Assembly: GCA_002421605.1 (NCBI GenBank)
Contig: DISJ01000008.1
Coordinates: 280,506-344,505, forward strand
Direction of reading: 5' to 3'
Length of the DNA: 64,000 nucleotides
From: Rhodobacteraceae bacterium UBA6213
GTDB lineage: Bacteria > Pseudomonadota > Alphaproteobacteria > Rhodobacterales > Rhodobacteraceae
Shown here: piece by piece, positions 1-7,760 of the stretch
Layout: every line of letters starts with the position of its first letter
Position numbering within the stretch: the first letter of the stretch is position 1
Made by a program: the position numbers and the translations under genes
Notes under the pieces: generated by a model
What the model saw: the letters and a program-made list of their open reading frames with translations, nothing else
The model's database searches: none
Told to the model about the DNA's origin: nothing

Positions 1-125
1 TCGATCCGCTCAAGCCGCTTTTCAACCTGCCCGAACTGCAATTCCATGATCCGCTCGGTTGCCTCAAACCGCTGTTCGTGCACTTCGAACGGCGCCTTGA
101 GATAGCGCGAGCCTGCCTCGCCCAT
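1..125 (-). CDS. GTA head-formation small protein (g3.5-like), partial
   Basis: This reading frame begins at an ATG at 125 and runs off the left edge, so only 41 codons are visible. The translation starts MGEAGSRYLKAPFEVHEQRF and is charged and apparently helical. A GGAGG Shine-Dalgarno inside the end of the upstream portal gene lies about 8 bases before the ATG, and only a few bases separate the portal stop from this start, so the two genes are translationally linked. In RcGTA-type clusters a short head-formation gene follows the portal gene at exactly this place. The assignment rests mainly on position, because the visible part carries no diagnostic motif. Confidence 0.6.
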   Translation of the reverse strand, partial: MGEAGSRYLKAPFEVHEQRFEATERIMELQFGQVEKRLERI

Positions 126-128
126 CCC

Positions 129-1319
129 TTACGCCTCCGCCAGCGGCGGCAGCCCCAGCAAAGCGCGTTTTTCGGCGTCTGAAAGAAACTGGGCCGCACC
201 GATCCGCTGCCATTGCTGGTCGCGTTCGGCCGCCAGCGCGGGGATCTGGTCAAGGTCAGGCCGCAGCTCGATTGCCGCGCCCAGATGGTGCGAAAGCCAG
301 TAGGCAATCGCGGCCGAAACTCGCGTTGCCAGCGGCAGGACCGTCAGGCGGTAAAAGGCCCGGTGCGCCTCCTGATAATTGGCATAGGTCGCATCGCCCG
401 GTATGCCCAACAGCATCGGCGGCACCCCGAATGCCACTGCAATTTCGCGCGCTGCCGCCTGCTTGGTCGAATGAAACTCCATGTCCGATGGGCTGAACCC
501 CATTGGTTTCCAGTCAAGCCCACCTTCCAGAAGCATAGGCCGCCCGGCGTTGCGCGCCCCTTGATGATGCGACTCCATCTCGCTCACCAACCTGTCATAC
601 TGGTCTGGGCTCAGCGCCCCTTGCCCGTCGGCCCCTTTGTAGATGATCGCCCCCGAAGGCCGCGCCGCATTGTCCAGCAGCGCCTTTGACCAGCTTGATG
701 CGGCGTTGTGCACATCTACCGCCACCGCCGCCGCCTGCATCGGTGAAAGCCCGTAGTGGTCATCTTGGGGATGAAACGCCTTGATGTGGCAAATCGGGTC
801 AGGGTGGCCTGACATATCAAAGCGATGCGTGCGCCCGCCCACCGTGTAGTCATAGGCGACCGGCCAGCCATCTGCGCCCGGCACGATGCTCATACGATCC
901 GAGCGCAGCACGTGCAGCTCGCCTGGCAACCCCTGCTCGCGCACCACAGCCTCGACATAGCCATTACCCGAAAGCAGGATTTGCCCGTAAAGCGCCTCGA
1001 ACAACTCGGCGCGCCCCTGCCCCGGATTGGGGCGGCGCATAAGGTCGATCACTGGATGCGCGTCATAGCGCCGCTCGGCATCCTGGCAAACCAACGGCAG
1101 CGCCGCCCCCGCCTCTGCAATCAGCTTCACGCAACGAAACCCGATCGGGTTGCCGCTAAAGCCTAGCCGCGTCATGCTACCCACATCGCGCGCCGACCAG
1201 ATCGCGCCGCTGCGCGCGGTGCCCGAAGCCATCGAAATCACGCGCCCCGTTGCCGAGGCTTTCTGCTCGGGCACCGCCACTGCTCCACCGCGGCCGCGGC
1301 GAAAAAAATGCATCACCAT
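129..1319 (-). CDS. GTA/phage portal protein (HK97 family)
   Basis: Portal proteins form the dodecameric ring at one capsid vertex through which DNA is packaged and released. From the chosen ATG the protein is 396 residues, close to RcGTA portal length. It shows the HK97-portal features of an early conserved stretch around FRCVKLIAEAGAALPLVCQD, a region reading NPGQGRAELFEALYGQILLSGN, and a C-terminal AFGVPPMLLGIPGDATYANYQEA block. The frame is open to 1397, but the ATG at 1319 is preceded by CAGGAG at a normal distance and gives the expected N-terminus. The gene follows the large terminase by about 146 bases and sits upstream of the head-formation gene. Its place in a capsid cluster without integrase or repressor points to a gene transfer agent rather than a prophage. 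Confidence 0.9.
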   Translation of the reverse strand: MVMHFFRRGRGGAVAVPEQKASATGRVISMASGTARSGAIWSARDVGSMTRLGFSGNPIGFRCVKLIAEAGAALPLVCQDAERRYDAHPVIDLMRRPNPGQGRAELFEALYGQILLSGNGYVEAVVREQGLPGELHVLRSDRMSIVPGADGWPVAYDYTVGGRTHRFDMSGHPDPICHIKAFHPQDDHYGLSPMQAAAVAVDVHNAASSWSKALLDNAARPSGAIIYKGADGQGALSPDQYDRLVSEMESHHQGARNAGRPMLLEGGLDWKPMGFSPSDMEFHSTKQAAAREIAVAFGVPPMLLGIPGDATYANYQEAHRAFYRLTVLPLATRVSAAIAYWLSHHLGAAIELRPDLDQIPALAAERDQQWQRIGAAQFLSDAEKRALLGLPPLAEA

Positions 1320-1465
1320 CTCATGCTCCTGTCTGCCATGCCACCGCGCCACTTTGTCTAAGCGCAGCAAAAAGGCCGGGTTGCCCCTGCCTTTCACACC
1401 GGCCCAAGGGTCGCAGACCCCCGCGCCCCATCATTCCCCAAATCCCGCCGCCCGCGGCACTGCCG

Positions 1466-2809
1466 CTACAGGCCGCGCACCCGCGGGTTGCGGCGCACCG
1501 CGGCCGGCTCAAGGATCAGCTCGTGCAATGCCCAGACCAGTGCGTCGAGGCGGTCCGGGCTGCCACGTCCCTGAAAGCCTTGCGCGGTCATCTGGCACAT
1601 CTGATCTTCCAGCTTGCCCAAGCCGCGCAGGTGCCGCACCCGCCCTTGTTCATATAGCGCCGCGGCCGGTTCTGCCCGCATTCCCTTGCCACGCCCCGCC
1701 ACCAGCTTGCGGTAAGGCACCAGTGGCGCCACCTGGCGCAACACCGCCTCAACCAGATCGCCACCCTGGTTGACTTCGGCCACCAACCTCTCGCCGCCAT
1801 GGCGCTCCAACGCGGCCACGGCTGCGGTGGCCCATTGCACGGGCGACGCACCCTGTACACTCGCGTCTTCCAGCACATAGGCGCGCCAATTCTGCACAGG
1901 CCCCTGCGTAACCGCCCCCACCACCACGATCCCACAGGTGTCAGAGCTATTGCTGGCCGTCACCGCCGGGTCCACCGCCACCACAATCCGGTCAAGCGGC
2001 GGCGCCTCGCTCACGCGCAAGGCTTCAAGGGCAGCACCAGACCAAAGCGCACCCGGAACCTCTTCAACCAACAATCCTTCCAGCTCTTGCTGACCCTGCC
2101 GTGTGCCCCCATAGCGCGCCGTGACTTCATCCAGAAACGACGCCGCCAGATAGGCGCGGTTTGCCTCGGTCGGCGCGTGTGTCACCACGGTCGATGGGTT
2201 GTTCAGGATCGATTTCAACACGTGCACATTGCGCGGCGTGGTGGTGACAACTTGCTGTGGATGTTCCCCCAGCCGCAGCGCAAATTGCAGCATGTCCCAA
2301 GCGTCTTCGGCATGCTTCCACTTAGCCAGCTCATCCACCCATGCAGCATCGAACTGCGGCCCGCGCAGACTCTCGGGCTCATGCGCCGAAAACACCTGCG
2401 CCACTGCGCCGTTGGGCCAGACCAGCCGCTTGCGCCCCGCTTCCCAGTCCGGTCGGCGGTCGGGGGGCGAACAAGCCAGAATCCCGCTTTCACCAAACAC
2501 CATCACTTCGCGCGCCTGATCGTAGGTTTCGCCCACAAGCGCCACACGCCGCGCCCGCCCCCCATCAAGCGGGCGCGCGCCCTCCACTTGGGCGCGCACC
2601 CATTCCGCCCCCGCGCGGGTCTTGCCTGCGCCGCGCCCACCCATGATCACCCAGCTTTTCCACGCACCCTCGGGGGCGATCTGATGTGGCAACGCCCAGA
2701 AGTCGAATACCCAAGGCAGGGCCAACAACGCATTGTCGCTCAACCCCGCCAGAAACTCGTCAACCTCCTCCGGCTGCGCGCAGGCGAGCCAGGCGGCGCC
2801 CGATCTCAT
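1466..2809 (-). CDS. GTA/phage terminase large subunit
   Basis: This is the ATPase-nuclease motor that packages DNA into the GTA head. With the ATG at 2809 the protein is 447 residues. Walker A is GGRGAGKT at about residues 57-64, the Walker B/catalytic acid pair lies in AAWVDELAKW (about 156-165), and a C-terminal RNase H-like nuclease domain begins at VAVDPAVTAS. The frame stays open to an ATG at 2893 (475 residues). I prefer 2809 because the longer form adds a non-conserved Ser/Thr-rich leader and overlaps the small terminase gene by 134 rather than 50 bases. The order small terminase, large terminase, portal matches RcGTA genes g1-g3. The true start is not settled by the sequence. Confidence 0.93.
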   Translation of the reverse strand: MRSGAAWLACAQPEEVDEFLAGLSDNALLALPWVFDFWALPHQIAPEGAWKSWVIMGGRGAGKTRAGAEWVRAQVEGARPLDGGRARRVALVGETYDQAREVMVFGESGILACSPPDRRPDWEAGRKRLVWPNGAVAQVFSAHEPESLRGPQFDAAWVDELAKWKHAEDAWDMLQFALRLGEHPQQVVTTTPRNVHVLKSILNNPSTVVTHAPTEANRAYLAASFLDEVTARYGGTRQGQQELEGLLVEEVPGALWSGAALEALRVSEAPPLDRIVVAVDPAVTASNSSDTCGIVVVGAVTQGPVQNWRAYVLEDASVQGASPVQWATAAVAALERHGGERLVAEVNQGGDLVEAVLRQVAPLVPYRKLVAGRGKGMRAEPAAALYEQGRVRHLRGLGKLEDQMCQMTAQGFQGRGSPDRLDALVWALHELILEPAAVRRNPRVRGL

Positions 2810-3083
2810 CTCTCGCGGCGTCGAAGTCGATGGCGTAATCTCGCACGACCCCGGCAATATTTTTGCGGAGTTTTTCAACCCTGGTCCTTTCATCCATTAC
2901 CATCTGCAAAGCCGCCCGAAGGTCTTTCACCGCCTGCATGGCGGTTTTGACCTCGTCTGCCTTGCCTAGTCTGATGCCCTGAAGTGCGGCGGTCAGTTCA
3001 ACCGCCACCTCCCGGTACAACACCTCAGTCTCCGCGATCAGGTCCGCCGGAGCCGCTTCCTCGCCCGAGAAAGTCTCTGTCAT
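2760..3083 (-). CDS. GTA g1-like small terminase subunit
   Basis: The gene encodes a 107-residue charged, almost wholly helical protein (for example RVEKLRKNIAGVVRDYAIDF). It is the first structural gene of the cluster and overlaps the large terminase start. In RcGTA the equivalent g1 product is the small terminase that recruits DNA to the motor without sequence specificity. Nothing in the sequence except length, composition and position supports the call. Upstream lie a promoter-like site (3187-3215), a short reading frame (3103-3180) and a terminator-like hairpin (3129-3162), all oriented to control this gene. Confidence 0.8.
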   Translation of the reverse strand: MTETFSGEEAAPADLIAETEVLYREVAVELTAALQGIRLGKADEVKTAMQAVKDLRAALQMVMDERTRVEKLRKNIAGVVRDYAIDFDAARDEIGRRLARLRAAGGG

Positions 3084-3102
3084 CTGTTGCTGCGCCCGCC
3101 TC

Positions 3103-3180
3103 TCATGCCAAGTTCCGCACGAGCGAAATGAAAAAGCGGCGCCGGGTTGCCCCGTGCCGCTTGCCCACTTCTCCTAGCAT
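3103..3180 (-). CDS. candidate 25-residue leader peptide of the GTA operon
   Basis: A short reading frame starts at an ATG at 3180 and encodes a very basic peptide beginning MLGEVGKRHGATRRRFFISL, ending at a TGA at 3103. The ATG lies about 7 bases after the proposed -10 element, so the message could be leaderless. The terminator-like hairpin at 3134-3162 lies inside this frame, so translating ribosomes would disrupt it. This could be real leader-peptide control of the GTA genes or chance. No family is recognised. Confidence 0.3.
   Translation of the reverse strand: MLGEVGKRHGATRRRFFISLVRNLA
3129..3162 (-). terminator. intrinsic terminator/attenuator-like hairpin in the GTA leader
   Basis: Read on the minus strand, AAGCGGC (3162-3156) pairs with GCCGCTT (3140-3134) around a GC-rich loop containing a second short GGG/CCC pairing, and is followed by a run of T. 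It could end transcripts from the FG-GAP gene at 3316, but it lies downstream of the promoter at 3187-3215. It is therefore equally placed to attenuate the GTA operon or to form the end of a roughly 50-base small RNA. Confidence 0.6.
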
Positions 3181-3186
3181 GTCGTA

Positions 3187-3215
3187 TTTCTACTTTAAGG
3201 CGTGCGCAAAGTCAA
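3187..3215 (-). promoter_or_regulatory. sigma-70-like promoter ahead of the GTA genes
   Basis: On the minus strand TTGACT (3215-3210) is separated by exactly 17 bases from TAGAAA (3192-3187). Transcription would start near 3180 and run towards the small terminase gene at 3083. The surrounding DNA is AT-richer than the rest of the region. In R. capsulatus the GTA promoter needs the activator GafA; no GafA site can be identified here by eye. Confidence 0.55.
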
Positions 3216-3315
3216 GTTAAAAATCCTCGGTTGAGTACGTGAAGCGTTCGCAACATTAGGTTTTCATTAACAAAACCCCGCTGGAACTCGCTCGTCCCTT
3301 GTTTTTTCGGCGGTT

Positions 3316-4026
3316 CTAGGGCGCGTTGAATTCGCATCCCATTGCGGTCGCCGCCTCGGCAAAACTCTCGGGTCCGCGATACCTGCCCAGCGCCTTGCTC
3401 TGCAACGCCCCGTCAACCCAGCGCGTCGCCATTACCTTCGCCCACCCCGAATCGGCGGTCAGCATCACTGGCCCGTCGGCACAGGCCGCAATACCCCCTT
3501 CAAGCACGCCCGATCGATACTGATGGCTGGGCAATCCTGAAGCCTGCGCCAGAACCACCAATCCTTGCGGATCAAAACGCACCACGCTCAGCACCGCATC
3601 AAGATGCGGGCGCAGCACATAGGCAAACTCCAAGCGGTCATCACCGTCAACGTCCAGCGCGCCCAGTGGCGCCAGCCAGCGATGCGTGGTGCCGATAAAC
3701 GGTCCCGCCGCAATCCGCCCGTCCGGCCCCCAAATCGCCAGACGCGCGCCTTTGGCGACATCACTTTCAACCACCACCGCCTCTGCCACTCCGTCGCCGG
3801 TCAGATCCGCCAGCCGCGGCGCGACATCTTCGAACACCATCTCCTCGGGCAGCCCAAAGCGGCGCTCGCCGCCACTGTCCAGAACCAACACCAGTTCCGC
3901 CCACTCGCCCCCCGCCAGCGCACCATGGCCATAGCGCGCGCTCGCTGCCTCGTAATGTGCTGAGCCAATCGATTCGCCCGATGCTGGCGCTGCAATAATC
4001 GCTAGCACCAGCACTAGACGCGCCAT
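3316..4026 (-). CDS. exported FG-GAP/VCBS repeat-like protein
   Basis: The 236-residue product starts with a cleavable-looking signal peptide (MARLVLVLAIIAAPASG) and contains two calcium-binding-like beta-propeller loops typical of FG-GAP/VCBS repeats: DLTGDGVAEAV near residue 74 and DVDGDDRLEFAYV near residue 126. It is therefore probably periplasmic. Its ATG overlaps the stop of the ferredoxin gene by one base (TGATG), so the two are co-translated. Function is unknown. The electron-carrier partner is suggestive only, since the ferredoxin is cytoplasmic. The next hairpin downstream is at 3129-3162. Confidence 0.65.
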   Translation of the reverse strand: MARLVLVLAIIAAPASGESIGSAHYEAASARYGHGALAGGEWAELVLVLDSGGERRFGLPEEMVFEDVAPRLADLTGDGVAEAVVVESDVAKGARLAIWGPDGRIAAGPFIGTTHRWLAPLGALDVDGDDRLEFAYVLRPHLDAVLSVVRFDPQGLVVLAQASGLPSHQYRSGVLEGGIAACADGPVMLTADSGWAKVMATRWVDGALQSKALGRYRGPESFAEAATAMGCEFNAP

Positions 4027-4349
4027 CAGATCTGCTTTTCAGGAATGTTCACTACCAGCCCTTCAAGCGCCTCTGTTACCTTGATCTGGCACGTCAGGCG
4101 CGAAAGTTTCGGGTCGGTCTTGTATGCGAAGTCGAGCATGTCCTCTTCCATCGCATCTCTCTTGGGCAACCGGTCAACCCACGCAGGATCGATATAGACG
4201 TGGCAGGTCGAACAGGCGCAGGCGCCGCCGCAATCCGCATCGATTCCGGGCACGCCATTGTCGCGCGCGCCCTCCATAACGGTCTTGCCCGGTTTTACCT
4301 GCACGTCGTGCCGCTTGCCGTTGAATTCTACGTAAGTAATCAGTGCCAT
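4026..4349 (-). CDS. 2Fe-2S ferredoxin (adrenodoxin/putidaredoxin type)
   Basis: The 107-residue protein shows the vertebrate-type ferredoxin ligand pattern: C40-x5-C46-x2-C49 in DADCGGACACSTCHVY, with the fourth ligand C87 in RLTCQIKV. The length is standard for the family. Such ferredoxins pass single electrons to cytochromes P450, Fe-S assembly or ring-hydroxylating enzymes. No P450 or Isc genes are in view, so the partner is unknown. It is the first gene of a two-gene unit with the exported FG-GAP protein, overlapping it by one base. Confidence 0.92.
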   Translation of the reverse strand: MALITYVEFNGKRHDVQVKPGKTVMEGARDNGVPGIDADCGGACACSTCHVYIDPAWVDRLPKRDAMEEDMLDFAYKTDPKLSRLTCQIKVTEALEGLVVNIPEKQI

Positions 4350-4524
4350 ATCAGCCGCTTTCCAAAATCGGCGGCCTCTGCCGCCTGCCTTCCCCCAAAA
4401 GACTTAGGCGCATCAGCGCGGCATTGCCAGATGCAGTGGTTGGGCAATTGGCGCAAGTGGGCTTTCGGGCACATCAAGGTTCCGTTAGTGTCGCAAAAAC
4501 TGTGCTCGCAGGAAATTCGATCCC

Positions 4525-5052
4525 ATGTCCCGCGCCCTTGCCTTCGCCGTTTGTATGCTTTCTCTGGCCTCCTGCGCGCCCACCGTGCCGCTGCCTGTGA
4601 CAGACGCATCGCCAACACTGGCCAGTGAAGTGCTGCTGCGCGCGCCCAGCGCCGCCGAGGGCGCCTGCTGGGGCACCCAAGTCCGTCCAGCTATAATCGA
4701 AACCGTCACCGAGCAGGTGCTGGTCCGCCCCGAACAGCGCGACCCCGCAACCGGTGTTGTGCATTCGCCGGCGGCTTTTCGAACCGAAACCCGGCAGGAA
4801 ATCGTCTCAGAGCGAACGCCGATCTGGTTCCGCACGCCTTGCGCTGATGTGCTAACGCCGGATTTTGTCTCTGCGCTGCAACGCGCACTGCGGGCGCGCG
4901 GCTATTTCCATGGCTTTATCACCGGCGAGCTTGACAGCCCGACGGCGCGGGCGATCAGCGCGTATCAGTCCCCGCGCGGCCTGCCTAGCAGCACCTTGGC
5001 GCTGGCAACCGCACGCGAGTTGGGCCTGATCGCGGTCGAGTTGAATCGCTGA
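4525..5052 (+). CDS. lipoprotein with peptidoglycan-binding-like C-terminus
   Basis: The N-terminus MSRALAFAVCMLSLASCAP is a lipoprotein signal peptide with lipobox LASC (Cys17), so the product is probably anchored in a membrane facing the periplasm. After a Pro/Ala-rich linker, the C-terminal 65 residues (DFVSALQRALRARGYFHG, then TARAISAYQSPRGL) resemble a peptidoglycan-binding domain 1 helical repeat. The gene is monocistronic, divergent from the ferredoxin and convergent with degP, with a shared terminator at 5058-5082. The function is otherwise unknown. Confidence 0.7.
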   Translation: MSRALAFAVCMLSLASCAPTVPLPVTDASPTLASEVLLRAPSAAEGACWGTQVRPAIIETVTEQVLVRPEQRDPATGVVHSPAAFRTETRQEIVSERTPIWFRTPCADVLTPDFVSALQRALRARGYFHGFITGELDSPTARAISAYQSPRGLPSSTLALATARELGLIAVELNR

Positions 5053-5057
5053 AATAT

Positions 5058-5082
5058 AAAGGGCGCCCAAGGGGCGCCCTTT
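5058..5082. terminator. shared terminator hairpin between lipoprotein gene and degP
   Basis: AAAGGGCGCC (5058-5067) is the exact reverse complement of GGCGCCCTTT (5073-5082), with a five-base loop. The A/T ends let it act in both directions, and it lies between two convergent genes. Confidence 0.75.
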
Positions 5083-5102
5083 CAGCGTTTCTTGCTTTTG
5101 CC

Positions 5103-6563
5103 TTACGGCGTCGGCAGCGCCACAAACCGCGGCTCGCCATCGCGCCGGATCAGCAGCAGGACCGATTTGCGCCCCGCATCGCTTGCTTCTTTGATGCGCG
5201 CATCAAGGTCGCTCATGCTGCTCACCGGTTGCTGGCCAGCTTCGGTGATAACGTCACCAGCGCGCAAACCGCGCTTCCAGGCTTCGCTGTCGGTCGCGAC
5301 TTCGGTGATGACCAACCCTTCGGTTCCGTCGGGCAAGCCAAGCGTGTTCGCCGTTTGCGGCGTCACCGGCTCAAGCGTCATGCCCAGCAGGCTACGTATG
5401 ACTGGTTGCGGCGCGCTCGTGCTTTCGCTTTCGCCCTCGGCCAGCTCGCGTTGCCCCAGCGTGACCATCAGCTTCATTTCGTCGCCGTTACGCAGCAACA
5501 CCACTTCTACCGCTTCGCCAACCGGCGCGTCAGCCACACGGCGCACCAGATCGCGGCTATTGCGCACGTCGCCACCATCGAAGCTGGTGATGATGTCACC
5601 GGCCTTGATCCCGGCATCAAGCGACGGCCCGGTTGGAACGTCTGTTACCATTGCGCCTCGCGCATTGCTCAGCGCCATCGCCTCGGCCATGTCGGGGGTG
5701 ATGTCTTGAATCTTCACGCCCAGCCAGCCGCGCCGCGTTGCGCCAAACTCTTGCAACTGCCCGACCACCTTGGAAACCACGTTCGAAGCCATCGAGAAGC
5801 CGATCCCGATCGAACCGCCATTGGGCGAAAGGATCGCCGTGTTGACGCCGATCACCTCACCGTCGAGGTTGAACAGCGGCCCACCCGAGTTTCCCCGGTT
5901 GATCGCGGCGTCCGTCTGCAGATAGTCGTCATAGGTGCCGCTCAGTTCGCGGTTACGCGCCGAAACGATCCCGGCGGAAACCGAAAAGCCTTGGCCTAGC
6001 GGGTTACCCACTGCCAGCACCCAGTCACCAACCCGCATCACGTCGCTATCGCCAAACGTGACAAAGGGCAGCGGCTCGTCAGAGACCACCTTGAGCACGG
6101 CAATGTCGGTTTTCGGATCAGTACCCACCAAGGTCGCAGCGCGCCGCTCACCCGAGAAGAACTCAATCTCGATCTGATCCGCGTCCTCGATCACGTGGTT
6201 GTTCGTCACGATGTAACCATCGGCCGAAACCACAAAGCCTGAACCCAGCGCGTTCGACTCCTGCGGCGCACCCTGACCGTTCTGCCCGTTGAAATCCTTG
6301 AACAGGTCGCCAAAAGGCGAACCATCGGGAAACATCGGGCTGCCGTCGATCGGCGCGGCGACCGTGGTTGTGGTCGTGATATTGACCACGGCTGGGCTTA
6401 CCTTTTCGGCCAGATCGGCAAAACTGTCGGGCGCAGCCGCGGCGATCTTTGGCGCTACTGCGCCAAATGCCACCGCAACCGATAGCAGGATGACTGGAAA
6501 CAGCCCCTTGCGCATCCGCGCGGTTGGCGCGTCGGCAGAAAGCGTTGACGTCATTGCATTCAT
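5103..6563 (-). CDS. degP: periplasmic serine protease DegP/HtrA family
   Basis: From the ATG at 6563 (preceded by GAGGTGA at a good distance; the frame is open to 6602) the protein has 486 residues. It carries an export signal with hydrophobic core FPVILLSVAVAFGAVA at about 22-37, then a trypsin-like domain with catalytic His123 (TNNHVIED), Asp153 (KTDIAVLK) and Ser226 (RGNSGGPLF). Two PDZ domains follow, at roughly 285-375 and 395-480. This is the complete Do/DegP layout: protease and chaperone for misfolded periplasmic proteins. It is the last gene of the operon that also carries HflK and HflC, which modulate the membrane protease FtsH, so the operon joins periplasmic and membrane quality control. 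Confidence 0.95.
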   Translation of the reverse strand: MNAMTSTLSADAPTARMRKGLFPVILLSVAVAFGAVAPKIAAAAPDSFADLAEKVSPAVVNITTTTTVAAPIDGSPMFPDGSPFGDLFKDFNGQNGQGAPQESNALGSGFVVSADGYIVTNNHVIEDADQIEIEFFSGERRAATLVGTDPKTDIAVLKVVSDEPLPFVTFGDSDVMRVGDWVLAVGNPLGQGFSVSAGIVSARNRELSGTYDDYLQTDAAINRGNSGGPLFNLDGEVIGVNTAILSPNGGSIGIGFSMASNVVSKVVGQLQEFGATRRGWLGVKIQDITPDMAEAMALSNARGAMVTDVPTGPSLDAGIKAGDIITSFDGGDVRNSRDLVRRVADAPVGEAVEVVLLRNGDEMKLMVTLGQRELAEGESESTSAPQPVIRSLLGMTLEPVTPQTANTLGLPDGTEGLVITEVATDSEAWKRGLRAGDVITEAGQQPVSSMSDLDARIKEASDAGRKSVLLLIRRDGEPRFVALPTP

Positions 6564-6696
6564 TGCGTTCACCTCGTGAAAATCCAAACGACCCGGCGGC
6601 ACCCCGGGTGCACCTTGTGTGTTTCACTTAGGTAGGGGCGTTGGCAAATAAAAGTGCGTCGCGCCTGCTCAAGCCTATGTGATGTGGCTTAGTGTC

Positions 6697-6894
6697 TCAG
6701 CCACCAAGCCATCGCGCAAGCCAGATCAGCAGCACGCCCACCGACAGCGCCGCCAGCCCCAGCGACCGGCGCTGTTCCGCCGATAATGCCGCAAGCATCG
6801 CTAAGGCCGCCTGAATGCGCGAAGGGGCCAGCGCAAGCGCCAGCCCCTCCACCGTCAGCACCAAACCGATCCCCCAAAGGATCGCCGCAGTCAT
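6697..6894 (-). CDS. DUF2065 family small membrane protein
   Basis: The 65-residue protein has two hydrophobic segments (TAAILWGIGLVLTVEGLALA at 2-21 and LGLAALSVGVLLIWLARWLG at 45-64) joined by a short polar loop, the standard build of the YjeT/DUF2065 family. In many proteobacteria this gene lies directly after hflC, as here, with a four-base ATGA overlap. Its role is unknown; a link to the HflKC-FtsH complex is inferred only from the constant neighbourhood. A gap of about 130 bases separates it from degP. Confidence 0.85.
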   Translation of the reverse strand: MTAAILWGIGLVLTVEGLALALAPSRIQAALAMLAALSAEQRRSLGLAALSVGVLLIWLARWLGG

Positions 6895-7760
6895 TCCGCC
6901 TTATCCGTACGCAGATAGTCGAAGAACACCGAGTCAGGCTGCATCACGATCGACGAGTTGTCCGGTTGCAGTGCGCGCTCATACGAGGTGAGCGAGCGGG
7001 TAAAGGCAAAGAACTCGGGGTCGCGCCCAAAAGCGTCGGCATAGATCCCGTTGCGCTCGGCGTCCGCCTCACCACGAATGATCTCGGCCTGCTTGCGCGC
7101 CTCGGACGTCAGCTCGATCACCGTGCGGTCCGCGCTGGCACGCACCCTCTGAGCCGCCTCGCCACCGCGCGCGATCTCGTCTGCGGCCTCACGTTCGCGT
7201 TCGGCACGCATCCGCGCGTAGGTCGCGCTCAGGTTCTGCTCGGGCAGGTCGGTGCGCGTAAGGCGCACGTCAATCACATCCACCCCAAGCGCTTCCGCCT
7301 CTGCTTTGGCGAGGTCGCGGATATGGTTCATCAACGCGGTGCGGTCATTCGACAGCACACTGGTCGATGGCACCGTACCCATCGTGTCGCGGATCACCTT
7401 CACGATGATGCTCTCAAGCCGGTTCTGTGCCAGTTGCACCCCTTGAGAGCCCACCGCTTGGCGGAACTTGACCACATCGACAATGCGCCAGCGCGCAAAG
7501 GCGTCCACGACCAAACGGCGGTCATCGGCCGGAGTCACTTCCAACGGCGGGGTGAACAGGCTGAGAATGCGGTCGTCATAGCGCACCACGGTCTGAATGA
7601 AGGGCACCTTGAAGGCCAGCCCCGCTTGTTCCTTGACCGCCACCACGCCGCCAAACTGCAGCACCAGCGCCTTTTCGCGCTCGTCAACAAAGAATACCGA
7701 CGAAAGCCCCAAGGCCACTACCACCGCCGCAGCGGGGATCCATATGCGTGTACTTATCAT
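6891..7760 (-). CDS. hflC: HflC, FtsH protease modulator (SPFH/band 7)
   Basis: The protein has 289 residues: an N-terminal membrane anchor (about 6-26), an SPFH/band-7 domain (about 26-190), then a long charged coiled-coil rich in Ala, Arg and Glu (about 190-245) and the family-typical end with FFAFTRSLTSYERAL. HflC pairs with HflK to form the large membrane cage around FtsH that limits its proteolysis of membrane substrates. Start and stop overlap both neighbours (TGATG with hflK, ATGA with DUF2065), so the genes are tightly coupled. Confidence 0.95.
   Translation of the reverse strand: MISTRIWIPAAAVVVALGLSSVFFVDEREKALVLQFGGVVAVKEQAGLAFKVPFIQTVVRYDDRILSLFTPPLEVTPADDRRLVVDAFARWRIVDVVKFRQAVGSQGVQLAQNRLESIIVKVIRDTMGTVPSTSVLSNDRTALMNHIRDLAKAEAEALGVDVIDVRLTRTDLPEQNLSATYARMRAEREREAADEIARGGEAAQRVRASADRTVIELTSEARKQAEIIRGEADAERNGIYADAFGRDPEFFAFTRSLTSYERALQPDNSSIVMQPDSVFFDYLRTDKAE

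Noticed and set aside
1799..2950. A 383-codon plus-strand frame across the terminase genes
   Set aside because: Arg/His/Pro-rich shadow of the terminase frame.
1..3215. An active prophage
   Set aside because: Gene order and absence of integrase, repressor and replication genes fit a gene transfer agent better; the left part is unseen.
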